From NCBI GenBank assembly GCA_000435635.1, contig FR882154.1:44713-91187 (forward strand): a DNA stretch of 46,475 bases, written 5' to 3'. The first letter of the stretch is position 1. The number at the start of each line of letters is the position of its first letter. Source of the DNA: Prevotella sp. CAG:1320. GTDB lineage: Bacteria; Bacteroidota; Bacteroidia; Bacteroidales; Bacteroidaceae. The notes below the pieces were generated by a model. That model worked only from the letters and a program-made list of their open reading frames with translations, had not been told where the DNA came from and did not search any database. Below are positions 1 through 7,016 of this stretch, one piece after another. The position numbers were made by a program, and so were the translations under genes.

Positions 1-1
1 G

Positions 2-709
2 GGGCTTTTCCCCCGCTGGACAGCCATGGGAGCCACAGAAAGACTGGCTCTCTCTTTCAGGGAAATGGAGAACGACGAGAAAGCCCGCATCCACGTGGTG
101 CCCCCTTTGTTGAGAAGCGAAGTAAGAGAACTGAAACCATCCACGGGCAACTACCTGCACGGCTACATGGTGAACGCCGGCTACGGAAAGAGCATCATGC
201 AATGGCACCAACTACATCCAGAAACGCCCCTCAATATATTCTGGGACAAGAAAGACGCGGCCGAGACCACTCACGTAGACGACACCTTGACGTTCCACCA
301 GTTGAGCGACTCCGCTTTCTTGCAGTCGTTGGCTGGCAGTAAGGGCTATGCCACCACGGCGGGATTTGAGTCAGTTTGCGAAGCGATGTATCTTGGCAAG
401 CCCGTCATGATGGTGCCTGCCCATATAGAACAGGACTGCAACGCATACGACGCCTCGTTGAGCGGTGCGGGCGTCATAGCCAAAGACTTCGACCTGAGCC
501 TGCTCAACGAATTCACCGCCTCGTTCCAACCTGACAAGCATTTCCGCGACTGGGCCGACAGATGCCCGCAGATGATTGTGAGCAGGATAGAATACGCCAG
601 CAAGATGTCCGTCAACCATCGTGCCCTGCTTAGCGCGTTGTTGGCATGGGGCATGGGGAAATACTATAACAGTTCATTCTCACACATTATTAATAAAGCT
701 TTTAGATAA
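2..709 (+). CDS. Glycosyltransferase, C-terminal part (5' end outside window)
   Basis: The frame is open from base 2, before the first ATG at 26, so this is the 3' portion of a gene that begins left of the window. The visible ~235 residues resemble the C-terminal nucleotide-sugar-binding half of GT-B glycosyltransferases of the MurG/UGT type (COG1819-like). A Gly/Ala-rich stretch (TTAGFESVCEAMYLGKPVMM) is followed by a PAHIEQDCNA segment, which matches the usual donor-binding loop order of 'G-E-A-GKP-P-x-EQ-N'. The acceptor substrate cannot be told. The stop lies three bases before the ATG of the next gene, a GNAT acetyltransferase, so the two are probably co-transcribed. Family assignment is by motif order only; the fold class is fairly safe and the substrate unknown. 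Confidence 0.7.
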   Translation, partial: GLFPRWTAMGATERLALSFREMENDEKARIHVVPPLLRSEVRELKPSTGNYLHGYMVNAGYGKSIMQWHQLHPETPLNIFWDKKDAAETTHVDDTLTFHQLSDSAFLQSLAGSKGYATTAGFESVCEAMYLGKPVMMVPAHIEQDCNAYDASLSGAGVIAKDFDLSLLNEFTASFQPDKHFRDWADRCPQMIVSRIEYASKMSVNHRALLSALLAWGMGKYYNSSFSHIINKAFR

Positions 710-712
710 CCT

Positions 713-1282
713 ATGAATATCATTCCAGCCAGCAAAGACCAATCCTCCACCATCGCTACGCTCATCATGGAGGCCATGAACCATGAGTGTTGCCAATATT
801 TCGCGGGCGAACATCACACGCTAGCCGACTTCCACCGCATGATGACAAAGCTCGTTGGGCGGGAAGACAGCCAGTATAGCTACCTCAACACATTGGTGGC
901 CATTGACGAGAGCGGTGAAGTGATGGGATGTTGCGTGGCTTATGACGGCGGAAAGCTGCGCCAGCTGCGCCAAGCTTTCCTGGAAGAAGCGCGCGAGGAA
1001 CTGGAAATGGATCACAGTGGCATGGCAGACGAGACCCAAGCGGGAGAATACTACATAGACAGCATTTGCGTGGACAGCCGCTTCAGGGGCAAAGGAGTGG
1101 CCTCGGCATTGCTGCAGGCCATGGCCGACAAAGCCCTGCGGGAAGGCTTCCACACTGTAGGCCTTTTGGTGGACAAGGAAAACCCGCGCGCAGAGAAACT
1201 CTACACACGGGTTGGTTTCCGTTATGTCAACGACGCTTCTTGGGGAGGACACTCCTTGAAGCACATGACACTCCAGCAATAA
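713..1282 (+). CDS. GNAT family N-acetyltransferase
   Basis: This 189-residue protein has the GNAT acetyl-CoA-binding signature. A beta strand ending in DSICVDSRFRGKGVAS (about residues 115-131) contains the R-x-x-G-x-G/A loop that holds the CoA pyrophosphate. It is followed by a helix and the late strand 'GLLVDKENPRAEKLYTRVGF' with the usual N-x-x-A-x-x-x-Y-x-x-x-GF. It would transfer an acetyl group from acetyl-CoA to an unknown amine. It follows the glycosyltransferase by three bases and its stop abuts the stop of the convergent rubrerythrin gene, leaving no room for a terminator between them. The family call is secure; the substrate is not predictable. Confidence 0.9.
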   Translation: MNIIPASKDQSSTIATLIMEAMNHECCQYFAGEHHTLADFHRMMTKLVGREDSQYSYLNTLVAIDESGEVMGCCVAYDGGKLRQLRQAFLEEAREELEMDHSGMADETQAGEYYIDSICVDSRFRGKGVASALLQAMADKALREGFHTVGLLVDKENPRAEKLYTRVGFRYVNDASWGGHSLKHMTLQQ

Positions 1283-1825
1283 TCAATAGTTTTCGGGCTT
1301 CAGCTGGAAGTAGCTCTGGGGATGGTCGCATACGGGACAAATCTTCGGGGCCTTCTTGCCGATAACGATATGGCCGCAATTGAGGCACTGCCATATCACG
1401 TCACCGTCACGGGAGAACACCACCTCGTCCTCGATGTTCTTCAACAGCTTGCGATAACGCTCCTCGTGCTCTTTCTCCACTTTGCCCACCAGCCTGAACT
1501 TCGCGGCTATCTGGGGGAAGCCTTCCTCGTCGGCCTCCTTGGCCATGCGCTCATACATATCAGTCCACTCATAGTTCTCTCCGGCTGCCGCGTCCGCCAA
1601 GTTGGCGAGTGTACCAGGCACCTCGCCATCATGCAATAGCTTAAACCACATCTTCGCGTGCTCTTTCTCGTTGGCGGCTGTTTCCTCGAAGATGTTGGCT
1701 ATCTGCACATAGCCATCTTTCTTGGCCTTGGAGGCGTAATAAGTATACTTATTGCGCGCCATTGACTCACCCGCAAAGGCTTCCTGCAGGTTCTTCTCCG
1801 TCTTTGTTCCCTTTAATTCTTTCAT
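1283..1825 (-). CDS. Rubrerythrin
   Basis: The 180-residue protein has the two rubrerythrin modules. The N-terminal ferritin-like four-helix diiron domain carries Glu20 (in [10 protein letters not shown]), Glu53 and His56 (ANEKEHAK), and a second ExxH set at Glu118 and His121 (VEKEHEERY). The C-terminal rubredoxin-like iron site has two Cys-x2-Cys pairs, Cys148/151 and Cys164/167. Rubrerythrins are cytoplasmic NAD(P)H-dependent peroxidases that remove hydrogen peroxide in anaerobes. All expected ligands are present and the length is normal for the family. A -7-like element (TAACTTTA on the minus strand, about 1851-1858) lies just upstream, but a clear -33 box is not visible. The gene stands alone and converges on the GNAT gene. 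Confidence 0.96.
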   Translation of the reverse strand: MKELKGTKTEKNLQEAFAGESMARNKYTYYASKAKKDGYVQIANIFEETAANEKEHAKMWFKLLHDGEVPGTLANLADAAAGENYEWTDMYERMAKEADEEGFPQIAAKFRLVGKVEKEHEERYRKLLKNIEDEVVFSRDGDVIWQCLNCGHIVIGKKAPKICPVCDHPQSYFQLKPENY

Positions 1826-1887
1826 AATGTCTGGTTTTGGGGGTTAGTAATAAAGTTAACTGCGATATAGTAGGAATACACCTTGTA

Positions 1888-2805
1888 TTATTTAAGCGGC
1901 TCCACATGCAGATAGATATACGTTCCGCTTCCGAACTCCTCGCGCAAGCTGTTCTCTATGAGCGTGGCGCGCCGATGGGCCTCGTTCAGCGACAAACTGC
2001 CGTCCATGCGCACATGCAGGTCGATGGAATAGCTGTTGCCGATGCGACGGGTGCGCAAGTGGTGGGGAGAAGCCACGCCAGGATAGGAAAGGACTATCTC
2101 CACTATCCTGTTTTCCACATCGGCGGGCAGGGATTTCTCCAGCAACTCGTTCAGCGAGGGCACCAGCAGCTGCACAGCCACTTTCATGATAAAGAAGCTG
2201 ACAACAACGGCGGCTATAGGATCCAACACCCTCCACGCGTCGCCCAGCAAAATGGCTCCACCAATGCCCAAGGCCGTACCGACGGAAGAGAACGCGTCAC
2301 TGCGATGGTGCCATGCATTGGCCACCACCGCTTGCGATTTGGCCTTGCGCCCCACGTAGACCGTGTATTGATAGAGGATCTCCTTGGAGGCGATAGACAC
2401 CAAGGCGGCTATCAAGGCCAGCATGCCTGGCGCGGGCAGCGTGGCACCATGAATAACGAGCCAAATAGAATGGGCTCCGTTCCACAAGATACCCAGCCCC
2501 ACAAAAAATAGGCAGACACCGATGATAGCCGTGGCCAAGGTCTCGTATTTGCCATGCCCATAGTCATGACTGGCGTCCTCGGGTTTCGAGGAAAGCCTCA
2601 CAAACACCAGCACGATGATATCCGTCACGAAGTCAGATAGCGAGTGGACAGCGTCCGCCAGCATCGCGGCGCTATGCCCGACGATACCCGCGAAGAACTT
2701 AAACAGCAGCAACACGAAGTTGACCACGCTTCCCACAATGGTCGCCTGATATATCTGCCGCTCGCGCCCAGTGCCAGGCTTCGCTTGTATTTTATCTGCA
2801 TCCAT
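1888..2805 (-). CDS. Cation diffusion facilitator (CDF) family transporter
   Basis: This is an inner-membrane divalent metal/proton antiporter of about 305 residues. The first membrane metal site is in 'ADAVHSLSDF' and the second His-x3-Asp in 'WHHRSDAFSS', the paired motifs of CDF proteins. A hydrophilic C-terminal domain (about the last 90 residues, ending HVEPLK) matches the cytoplasmic dimerisation domain. Zinc, iron or manganese are all possible substrates. I choose the ATG at 2805 (MDADKIQ) rather than the longer reading from 2907. Homologous CDF proteins start close to the 'REREIYQAT' segment, and a -7 promoter element lies inside the proposed extension at 2831-2838, so the longer form could not be translated from that transcript. 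Confidence 0.93.
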   Translation of the reverse strand: MDADKIQAKPGTGRERQIYQATIVGSVVNFVLLLFKFFAGIVGHSAAMLADAVHSLSDFVTDIIVLVFVRLSSKPEDASHDYGHGKYETLATAIIGVCLFFVGLGILWNGAHSIWLVIHGATLPAPGMLALIAALVSIASKEILYQYTVYVGRKAKSQAVVANAWHHRSDAFSSVGTALGIGGAILLGDAWRVLDPIAAVVVSFFIMKVAVQLLVPSLNELLEKSLPADVENRIVEIVLSYPGVASPHHLRTRRIGNSYSIDLHVRMDGSLSLNEAHRRATLIENSLREEFGSGTYIYLHVEPLK

Positions 2806-2830
2806 CTGTTTTCTGTCTCTGTCAGCAAGG

Positions 2831-2838
2831 CAAAGATA
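2831..2838 (-). promoter_or_regulatory. Bacteroidetes -7 promoter element for the CDF gene
   Basis: On the minus strand the bases read TATCTTTG, matching the TAnnTTTG -7 consensus of the Bacteroidetes primary sigma factor. It lies 25 bases before the ATG at 2805. A good TTTG -33 box is not seen at the right distance. Its value is mainly in fixing the start codon of the CDF gene. Confidence 0.5.
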
Positions 2839-3007
2839 CGAAATATATCTCATACCCGTATAACTTTCTCTTATTTTAACCAAAACTACCGCCTTTTCCG
2901 CAAACATTCTTCCCTGGCCTTTCGCTCATGCAGCTCCCCCATCCATGACATGCGCTGAAACAGGACATTTTTTCCGCCCTGCGGAGAGAAATATTTCCTG
3001 CCGTTCG

Positions 3008-3039
3008 CTTGTGATTTTCAGGAAAGCGCGCTAACTTCG
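3008..3039 (+). promoter_or_regulatory. Promoter of the SIMPL-domain gene
   Basis: A CTTG (3008-3011) is followed after 20 bases by TAACTTCG (3032-3039), close to the TTTG-N19/20-TAnnTTTG Bacteroidetes promoter. The start codon is 34 bases further on. Confidence 0.5.
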
Positions 3040-3072
3040 CGAATATCATTCATCTTTTAAAACATCAGCCAT

Positions 3073-3774
3073 ATGCGACACAGAATCATCGAAGCAGCGC
3101 TTATCGCCATAGGCCTGATTGCGCTGGGAGGACTCATCAAGACAGGAATGGACAACTTCACCAACAGAAACCGCAATGTCACCGTAAAAGGATTGTCGGA
3201 ACGGGAAGTGGAAGCGGACAAGGTGACATGGCCCATCCCCACCAAGGAACTGGGCAACGACCTGCCCACCCTTTACGAGAAAATCAACGCCACGACCCAG
3301 AAAGTGAAAACCTTCCTAAAGCAAAACGGCATCAAGGAGGAAGAAATTAGCGTCAACGCACCCGTGGTCATCGACATGAGCGCAGATCAATACGCAAGCA
3401 GGGAACACGACTATCGTTACAACATCACCTCTACTATCACCGTCACGTCTGCCAACGTGAAACTCGTGAGAAGCATCATCGCCCGCCAGGGAGAACTGCT
3501 CAAACAAGGAGTGGCCGTCGTGGACGGGGGATACAGCAATCAGGTAAGCTACGAATACGTCTCTTTCCAGAAGATGAAACCCGCCATGATGCAGGAAGCC
3601 ATCAAGAACGCGGAGCAAACCGCAAGGCAGTTCGCGGAGAACAGCGACAGCAAGCTCGGAAAGATAAGAAGCGCCACGCAGGGGCAGTTCTCTATAGAAG
3701 ACAGAGACCCCAACACGCCCTATGTCAAGAAAGTGCGCGTCGTCACCACGGTCACCTATGCGCTACGCGACTAA
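3073..3774 (+). CDS. SIMPL domain-containing (DUF541) protein
   Basis: The 233-residue protein has an N-terminal hydrophobic anchor or signal (about residues 5-26, IIEAALIAIGLIALGGLI). A SIMPL/DUF541 domain follows: 'RNVTVKGLSEREVEADKVTW' opens the domain, 'VKTFLKQNGIKEEEISVNAPVV' is the typical second element, and the C-terminal strand ends 'VRVVTTVTYAL'. SIMPL proteins form oligomeric periplasmic or envelope assemblies whose biochemical role is poorly defined. It is monocistronic with its own promoter and a strong stem-loop downstream. The family assignment is secure and the function is not known. Confidence 0.9.
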   Translation: MRHRIIEAALIAIGLIALGGLIKTGMDNFTNRNRNVTVKGLSEREVEADKVTWPIPTKELGNDLPTLYEKINATTQKVKTFLKQNGIKEEEISVNAPVVIDMSADQYASREHDYRYNITSTITVTSANVKLVRSIIARQGELLKQGVAVVDGGYSNQVSYEYVSFQKMKPAMMQEAIKNAEQTARQFAENSDSKLGKIRSATQGQFSIEDRDPNTPYVKKVRVVTTVTYALRD

Positions 3775-3827
3775 AGGCACCGCGAAACGGAAACAGCTTA
3801 ACTTAACGTGACTTGGGTAAAATATAA

Positions 3828-3867
3828 AACCGCACGCATAGTCGGGAAGTCTTCTATGCGCGCGGTT
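3828..3867. terminator. Stem-loop downstream of the SIMPL gene
   Basis: The arms AACCGCACGCATAG (3828-3841) and CTATGCGCGCGGTT (3854-3867) pair with one mismatch around a 12-base loop. It lies about 50 bases after the SIMPL stop. There is no long T run, so a rho-independent terminator is likely but not certain. Confidence 0.5.
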
Positions 3868-3933
3868 GATACTAGTTACCTGAATACAACGCACTATCGG
3901 ATCTCATTCCAATAATCCATATTCGAAATTCTC

Positions 3934-4255
3934 TCAACAGTTACCTTTCGGTCGCCTCTGCGTGCACTGCCCCCGATTCTGCTTGCCATCGAGGGACTTG
4001 CTGGTCATTCCCACGTTACCTTGGAAATCAAGATGGAAATGCTTGTTCAACTCACGAGCCGCGTAAATGCTACCACCCCATACCGCATGGTTCAAGGTCA
4101 GGTCAAAAGCGTAGCCTCCGTCAAATTGATTAAAATCGCTGAAACCGGCACGGCTGGACAGGAACACAGCCCCCAATGCCAAGCCCCCAAGCTTTCTTTT
4201 CCTTTTCTTCTTTCGCGGTAGGTTCCTGCGGTGAGCGATCAGGAATGAAATAAGT
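3934..4255 (-). pseudogene. Decayed fragment of an outer-membrane beta-barrel type gene
   Basis: On the minus strand about 80 codons read like part of an outer-membrane barrel: alternating aromatic/polar segments such as FDGGYAFDLTLNHAVWGG and SIYAARELNKHFHLDFQ. There is no ATG at the left end of this frame. The upstream stretch gives a typical start of a mature barrel (EEKEKKAWGLGIGG) in a different frame from the remainder, so at least one frameshift separates them. The C-terminal barrel strands are absent. I infer a remnant rather than an active gene. An unusual short lipid- or membrane-associated protein starting at the TTG at 4182 is the alternative. Confidence 0.4.
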
Positions 4256-4298
4256 TTAAGATAGCCAACCTTTTCTACAAAGCTATAGTACCCTCCCT

Positions 4299-4384
4299 GT
4301 ACCAGTTAACTGAAACTGCAGTACCAACTAGATGAAACTCCAGTACCAGCTAAGTGAAACTCCAGTACCACTTAGCTGGTACTG
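4299..4384. repeat. 22-bp tandem repeat array 1 with a perfect 16-bp hairpin
   Basis: Four units begin GTACCA at 4299, 4321, 4343 and 4365, exactly 22 bases apart, with consensus GTACCANNTANNTGAAACTNCA. The last two units also form a perfect inverted repeat: 4341-4356 pairs with 4369-4384 (16 bp each, 12-base loop). It lies in a gene-free stretch between the barrel remnant and the tRNA array. There are no unique spacers, so this is not a CRISPR. Confidence 0.85.
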
Positions 4385-4502
4385 AAAAGGATACTACACT
4401 TCCAACAACATGAAGGTATATTCATGAGCTCGATGAATTAAAAGGAAAAATTGAAAGAATTTACCTTGATACCACGGCTGAATCACAAAACACATAAACA
4501 AA

Positions 4503-4530
4503 AAGAGTCTACCAACTGAGCTAAGGGTGC
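4503..4530 (-). pseudogene. Truncated tRNA-Lys copy
   Basis: Minus-strand bases from 4530 downward reproduce the first ~23 nt of the neighbouring tRNA-Lys (acceptor 5' strand and D arm). They then jump over 8 nt to the anticodon-loop sequence GACTCTT and diverge. It lacks the 3' half and cannot fold as a tRNA. It marks the 3' end of the 109-bp tandem array and may be a recombination or integration scar. Confidence 0.7.
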
Positions 4531-4729
4531 TCACCGCAATCCTTGTCCACTCGCCTATCTTCTTGGTACACCCTTAGGGATTCGAACCCTAGACCCACTG
4601 ATTAAGAGTCAGTTGCTCTACCAACTGAGCTAAGGGTGCTCACCGCAATCCTTGTCCACTCGCCTATCTTCTTGGTACACCCTTAGGGATTCGAACCCTA
4701 GACCCACTGATTAAGAGTCAGTTGCTCTA
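4511..4729. repeat. 109-bp tandem duplication of the tRNA-Lys unit
   Basis: The segment beginning ACCAACTGAG occurs at 4511, 4620 and 4729, exactly 109 bases apart, and the two full units are identical, including the 33-bp spacer between tRNAs. This indicates a recent unequal crossing-over that duplicated the tRNA gene. Confidence 0.9.
4564..4639 (-). tRNA. tRNA-Lys (anticodon CTT), copy 2
   Basis: On the minus strand this is a 76-nt cloverleaf including an encoded CCA. The acceptor is GCACCCT/AGGGTGT (one G-U at the first pair), with a D arm TTAGCTCAGTTGGTAGAGC, anticodon loop CTCTTAA (anticodon CTT, lysine) and T arm GGGTTCGAATCCC. The sequence is identical to copy 1, which lies upstream in the transcript 33 bases away. 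The anticodon matches AAG codons. Confidence 0.95.
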
Positions 4730-4748
4730 CCAACTGAGCTAAGGGTGC
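4673..4748 (-). tRNA. tRNA-Lys (anticodon CTT), copy 1
   Basis: This is a 76-nt cloverleaf with encoded CCA, identical to the copy at 4564-4639. It is the promoter-proximal copy: a consensus promoter lies at 4779-4810, with a small leader hairpin (4755-4761/4773-4779) between promoter and tRNA. The anticodon loop CTCTTAA gives lysine CTT. Confidence 0.95.
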
Positions 4749-4778
4749 CCAAAAGCACTCGTTTCCGAATTGCGAGTG

Positions 4779-4810
4779 CAAAGGTACTGCTATTTTATCA
4801 TATAACCAAA
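4779..4810 (-). promoter_or_regulatory. Promoter of the tRNA-Lys array
   Basis: On the minus strand TTTG (4807-4810) is followed after 20 bases by TACCTTTG (4779-4786), matching the Bacteroidetes consensus. Transcription would run into the first tRNA-Lys. Confidence 0.75.
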
Positions 4811-4820
4811 CTTTTCGCCA

Positions 4821-4837
4821 CTTTTTTGCGAAAAAAG
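4821..4837. terminator. Possible terminator between GH8 gene and tRNA-Lys
   Basis: CTTTTTT-GCG-AAAAAAG is a perfect 7-bp palindromic stem between the end of the GH8 gene (minus strand) and the tRNA promoter. It could end the DASS-PanK-GH8 transcript, but the stem is AT-rich and weak. Confidence 0.35.
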
Positions 4838-4910
4838 ATGCGCAAGCATGCGCTCGCACCTCTCATCCTCCCTGTCACGACAGCGCTATCGATGGAGAAA
4901 CCAAGAGGCT

Positions 4911-6140
4911 TTACCACACCTTGAAGTTGCCCGTGACGTGGAGCATGGACAACATATAGACCATGCCCGTATAGTAACGGAACTTACCTGTAGGCAAAGG
5001 CACTTCCCACAGACGGCGCAGATACTCCTGGGCCAATGGATGGTCGGGGCAAGCGAACAAAGCCACGGCGTTGGCGCCAGCCATGCCCGCTCCGTAGTCA
5101 CCCGTGGGTTGCGTTCCGTCCAGGTTGAATTGCCCGTGGGCGAAGTTGTCTTGCTTGAAAAAGCGAAGCAAGCGGTCTACCATAGCGGCCTGCCGCTCCT
5201 TGTCCGTACCGAACCAATGGGCATCCATGCCAATGTTCATGGCGCAACGGATAGCGTCAAACTGATAGCGGCGGGCATCGTAGTCCTTCTTCCAGTTGGG
5301 TTGGAAGGCGGAGCCGTCGAAAGCGGAATAGTCGGGGAAAAGCCCCGTCACGGGATGGGAGGCGTTGACCAGCAACTGCCTGGCCGCTTGCGGGGTCTCT
5401 TGCCAGAACTCCTTGTTGGAGTCTGTCCACCTGGCCCACAGCTCAAAGAAGGCCGGTAGGTTATAGGAGGGGTCCGTATAGGTGGCGTCATAGCCATTGG
5501 GCACGAAAGTGATGAGTTTGGTGTCACGGTCGAACAGGTTGACCACGCCCTGGGAACCGTCTTTCGACATCACGTCACGCAAGACGCGTTGCGCCTCCTG
5601 CTCATAGTTGAAGGCTCCCTGGTCGCCCCACCTATGTGAGGCGAAGAAGAGGGCGGTGATGAAATAGACCTCTCCGTCGCTGGCGCAACTGGTGTTATGG
5701 CCTATGTGCTGGCCTTGGGGCGTGCATTGCCAAGCGTAATAGCCCTTCCAGGGGCCTTGGCGATGGAGCATGTGGGTCTTGACCCATCGCCAAAGCCTGT
5801 CAAACTGGGCTTGCTTGTCGAGCTGCACGCAGATCATCATGCCATAGGACATGCCCTCAGTCCTTACGTCCTCATTGCCTGTATCCAGAATATAGGCCGT
5901 GGAATCATCAGGCTCGAAGTAGACCTTGTTTTGTTCGTTCTCAAAGAAATGATGCCATATCTGGGCTATCCTCTCGTCTGTCTGCGCCTGGGAAAGCCCC
6001 AGCCGCTCCGTCAACAGGTTGCGGTACTTGCCCGTGAAGAACGCTCCCTGCATTTGACTGCCCTGGGCAGAGGCCGCAGTGAAAAGGCCCAAGCCACAAA
6101 AACACATCAGCAGGGCCGGCAAAAGACTCTTATGACTCAT
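4911..6140 (-). CDS. Glycoside hydrolase family 8, reducing-end exo-oligoxylanase-like
   Basis: The 409-residue secreted enzyme has a signal peptide at residues 1-25 (ending TAASAQ). The (alpha/alpha)6-barrel family GH8 pattern is clear: Glu95 in RTEGMSYGMM is the general acid. Asp288 in KKDYDARRYQ lies 193 residues later, the same spacing as Glu70/Asp263 in the studied Bacillus halodurans reducing-end xylose-releasing enzyme (Rex, EC 3.2.1.156). I infer that it trims xylose from the reducing end of xylo-oligosaccharides in the periplasm. Licheninase or chitosanase activity within GH8 cannot be fully excluded. It is the last gene of a minus-strand operon; its start is 12 bases from the pantothenate kinase stop. 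No SusC/SusD genes are adjacent, which is unusual for a xylan enzyme in this phylum. Confidence 0.88.
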   Translation of the reverse strand: MSHKSLLPALLMCFCGLGLFTAASAQGSQMQGAFFTGKYRNLLTERLGLSQAQTDERIAQIWHHFFENEQNKVYFEPDDSTAYILDTGNEDVRTEGMSYGMMICVQLDKQAQFDRLWRWVKTHMLHRQGPWKGYYAWQCTPQGQHIGHNTSCASDGEVYFITALFFASHRWGDQGAFNYEQEAQRVLRDVMSKDGSQGVVNLFDRDTKLITFVPNGYDATYTDPSYNLPAFFELWARWTDSNKEFWQETPQAARQLLVNASHPVTGLFPDYSAFDGSAFQPNWKKDYDARRYQFDAIRCAMNIGMDAHWFGTDKERQAAMVDRLLRFFKQDNFAHGQFNLDGTQPTGDYGAGMAGANAVALFACPDHPLAQEYLRRLWEVPLPTGKFRYYTGMVYMLSMLHVTGNFKVW

Positions 6141-6152
6141 GGATATAAAGTT

Positions 6153-6992
6153 TTATGAACGATGGTTGCGGATATAATCGATAGCCGCGCCTATGGCCGT
6201 ACAAAACTCGCTGTACTTGGGAATACGGAAGCGCACGCGGTAGAGTTTCTCCATGGCGGGATAGACCTCTCGGCATTGGGGCAAAAGCGTGAGATTGCCT
6301 ATCAAGACAAAGTCCTTGATGCCGCTGCCCAGGCTGGAAAGGATGCTGCCAGAGCCTATGGACTGCAAGACCATGAAGATAAGCCCGCAAGCTATATCCT
6401 CGCGGGAGGCATTGGCCTTGGCATTGCTGAAAAGGCTAGCCGTAGCCGTCATGGGCAATCCTGGCAGGGGCTTGGCACTGATGTCGCGTATCAAGAGATT
6501 AATCTTCGATATGTCACCCGTCTTGGCGAGATCGGCTATCTGCATCACGTCATCGGTCTTGAGCATAATACGGCTCAAGCCTTGCAGCGTGCCGCCGCCG
6601 ATGCCTATTCCGCCTATGTGCTGGATATCATCACCGTCCACCTTCACCAAGCTGGTGCCTGTTCCCATGCTGACCACTATCATGCGGTCCAGCTTGCTCT
6701 CGTAGCGGGCACCCAGCCCGTCGGCGACAAACTCTTGGCTCTTGGAAGTGGGCAATCCATAGATATTCTCATCTATGTAACCTGAACCAACGCCCGTGAG
6801 CATCACGTGTTCCACCTCCTCCAATTTGATGCGGTTGTCGTGCAGATACTTGCCGAAAGCGCCATAGAGGGAAGTGATAGGATCCGTGGCCTTGATGCGA
6901 ATGGGGCTAATCACCATCTCCTTCTCGTCAATGCCTACTATCTTGGTGGTGGAGATGCCCACGTCTATGCCTATGACTATCTTTTTTTTCAT
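6153..6992 (-). CDS. coaW: Type II pantothenate kinase
   Basis: This 279-residue ASKHA-fold kinase phosphorylates pantothenate with ATP, the first step of coenzyme A synthesis. The N-terminal phosphate-binding loop reads GIDVGISTTKIVG. The second phosphate motif is VVSMGTGTSLV (around residue 108), and the adenosine region includes GGIGIGGGTLQGL. A late GAAIDYIR segment closes the protein. The length suits the bacterial type II (Staphylococcus/Bacteroides) enzymes, which typically escape CoA feedback inhibition. It is the middle gene of a minus-strand operon with gaps of 24 bases to the transporter and 12 bases to the GH8 gene; the metabolic link to either neighbour is not evident. Confidence 0.9.
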   Translation of the reverse strand: MKKKIVIGIDVGISTTKIVGIDEKEMVISPIRIKATDPITSLYGAFGKYLHDNRIKLEEVEHVMLTGVGSGYIDENIYGLPTSKSQEFVADGLGARYESKLDRMIVVSMGTGTSLVKVDGDDIQHIGGIGIGGGTLQGLSRIMLKTDDVMQIADLAKTGDISKINLLIRDISAKPLPGLPMTATASLFSNAKANASREDIACGLIFMVLQSIGSGSILSSLGSGIKDFVLIGNLTLLPQCREVYPAMEKLYRVRFRIPKYSEFCTAIGAAIDYIRNHRS

Positions 6993-7016
6993 ACGCGAAG
7001 ATATAGGGTTGTTTTC

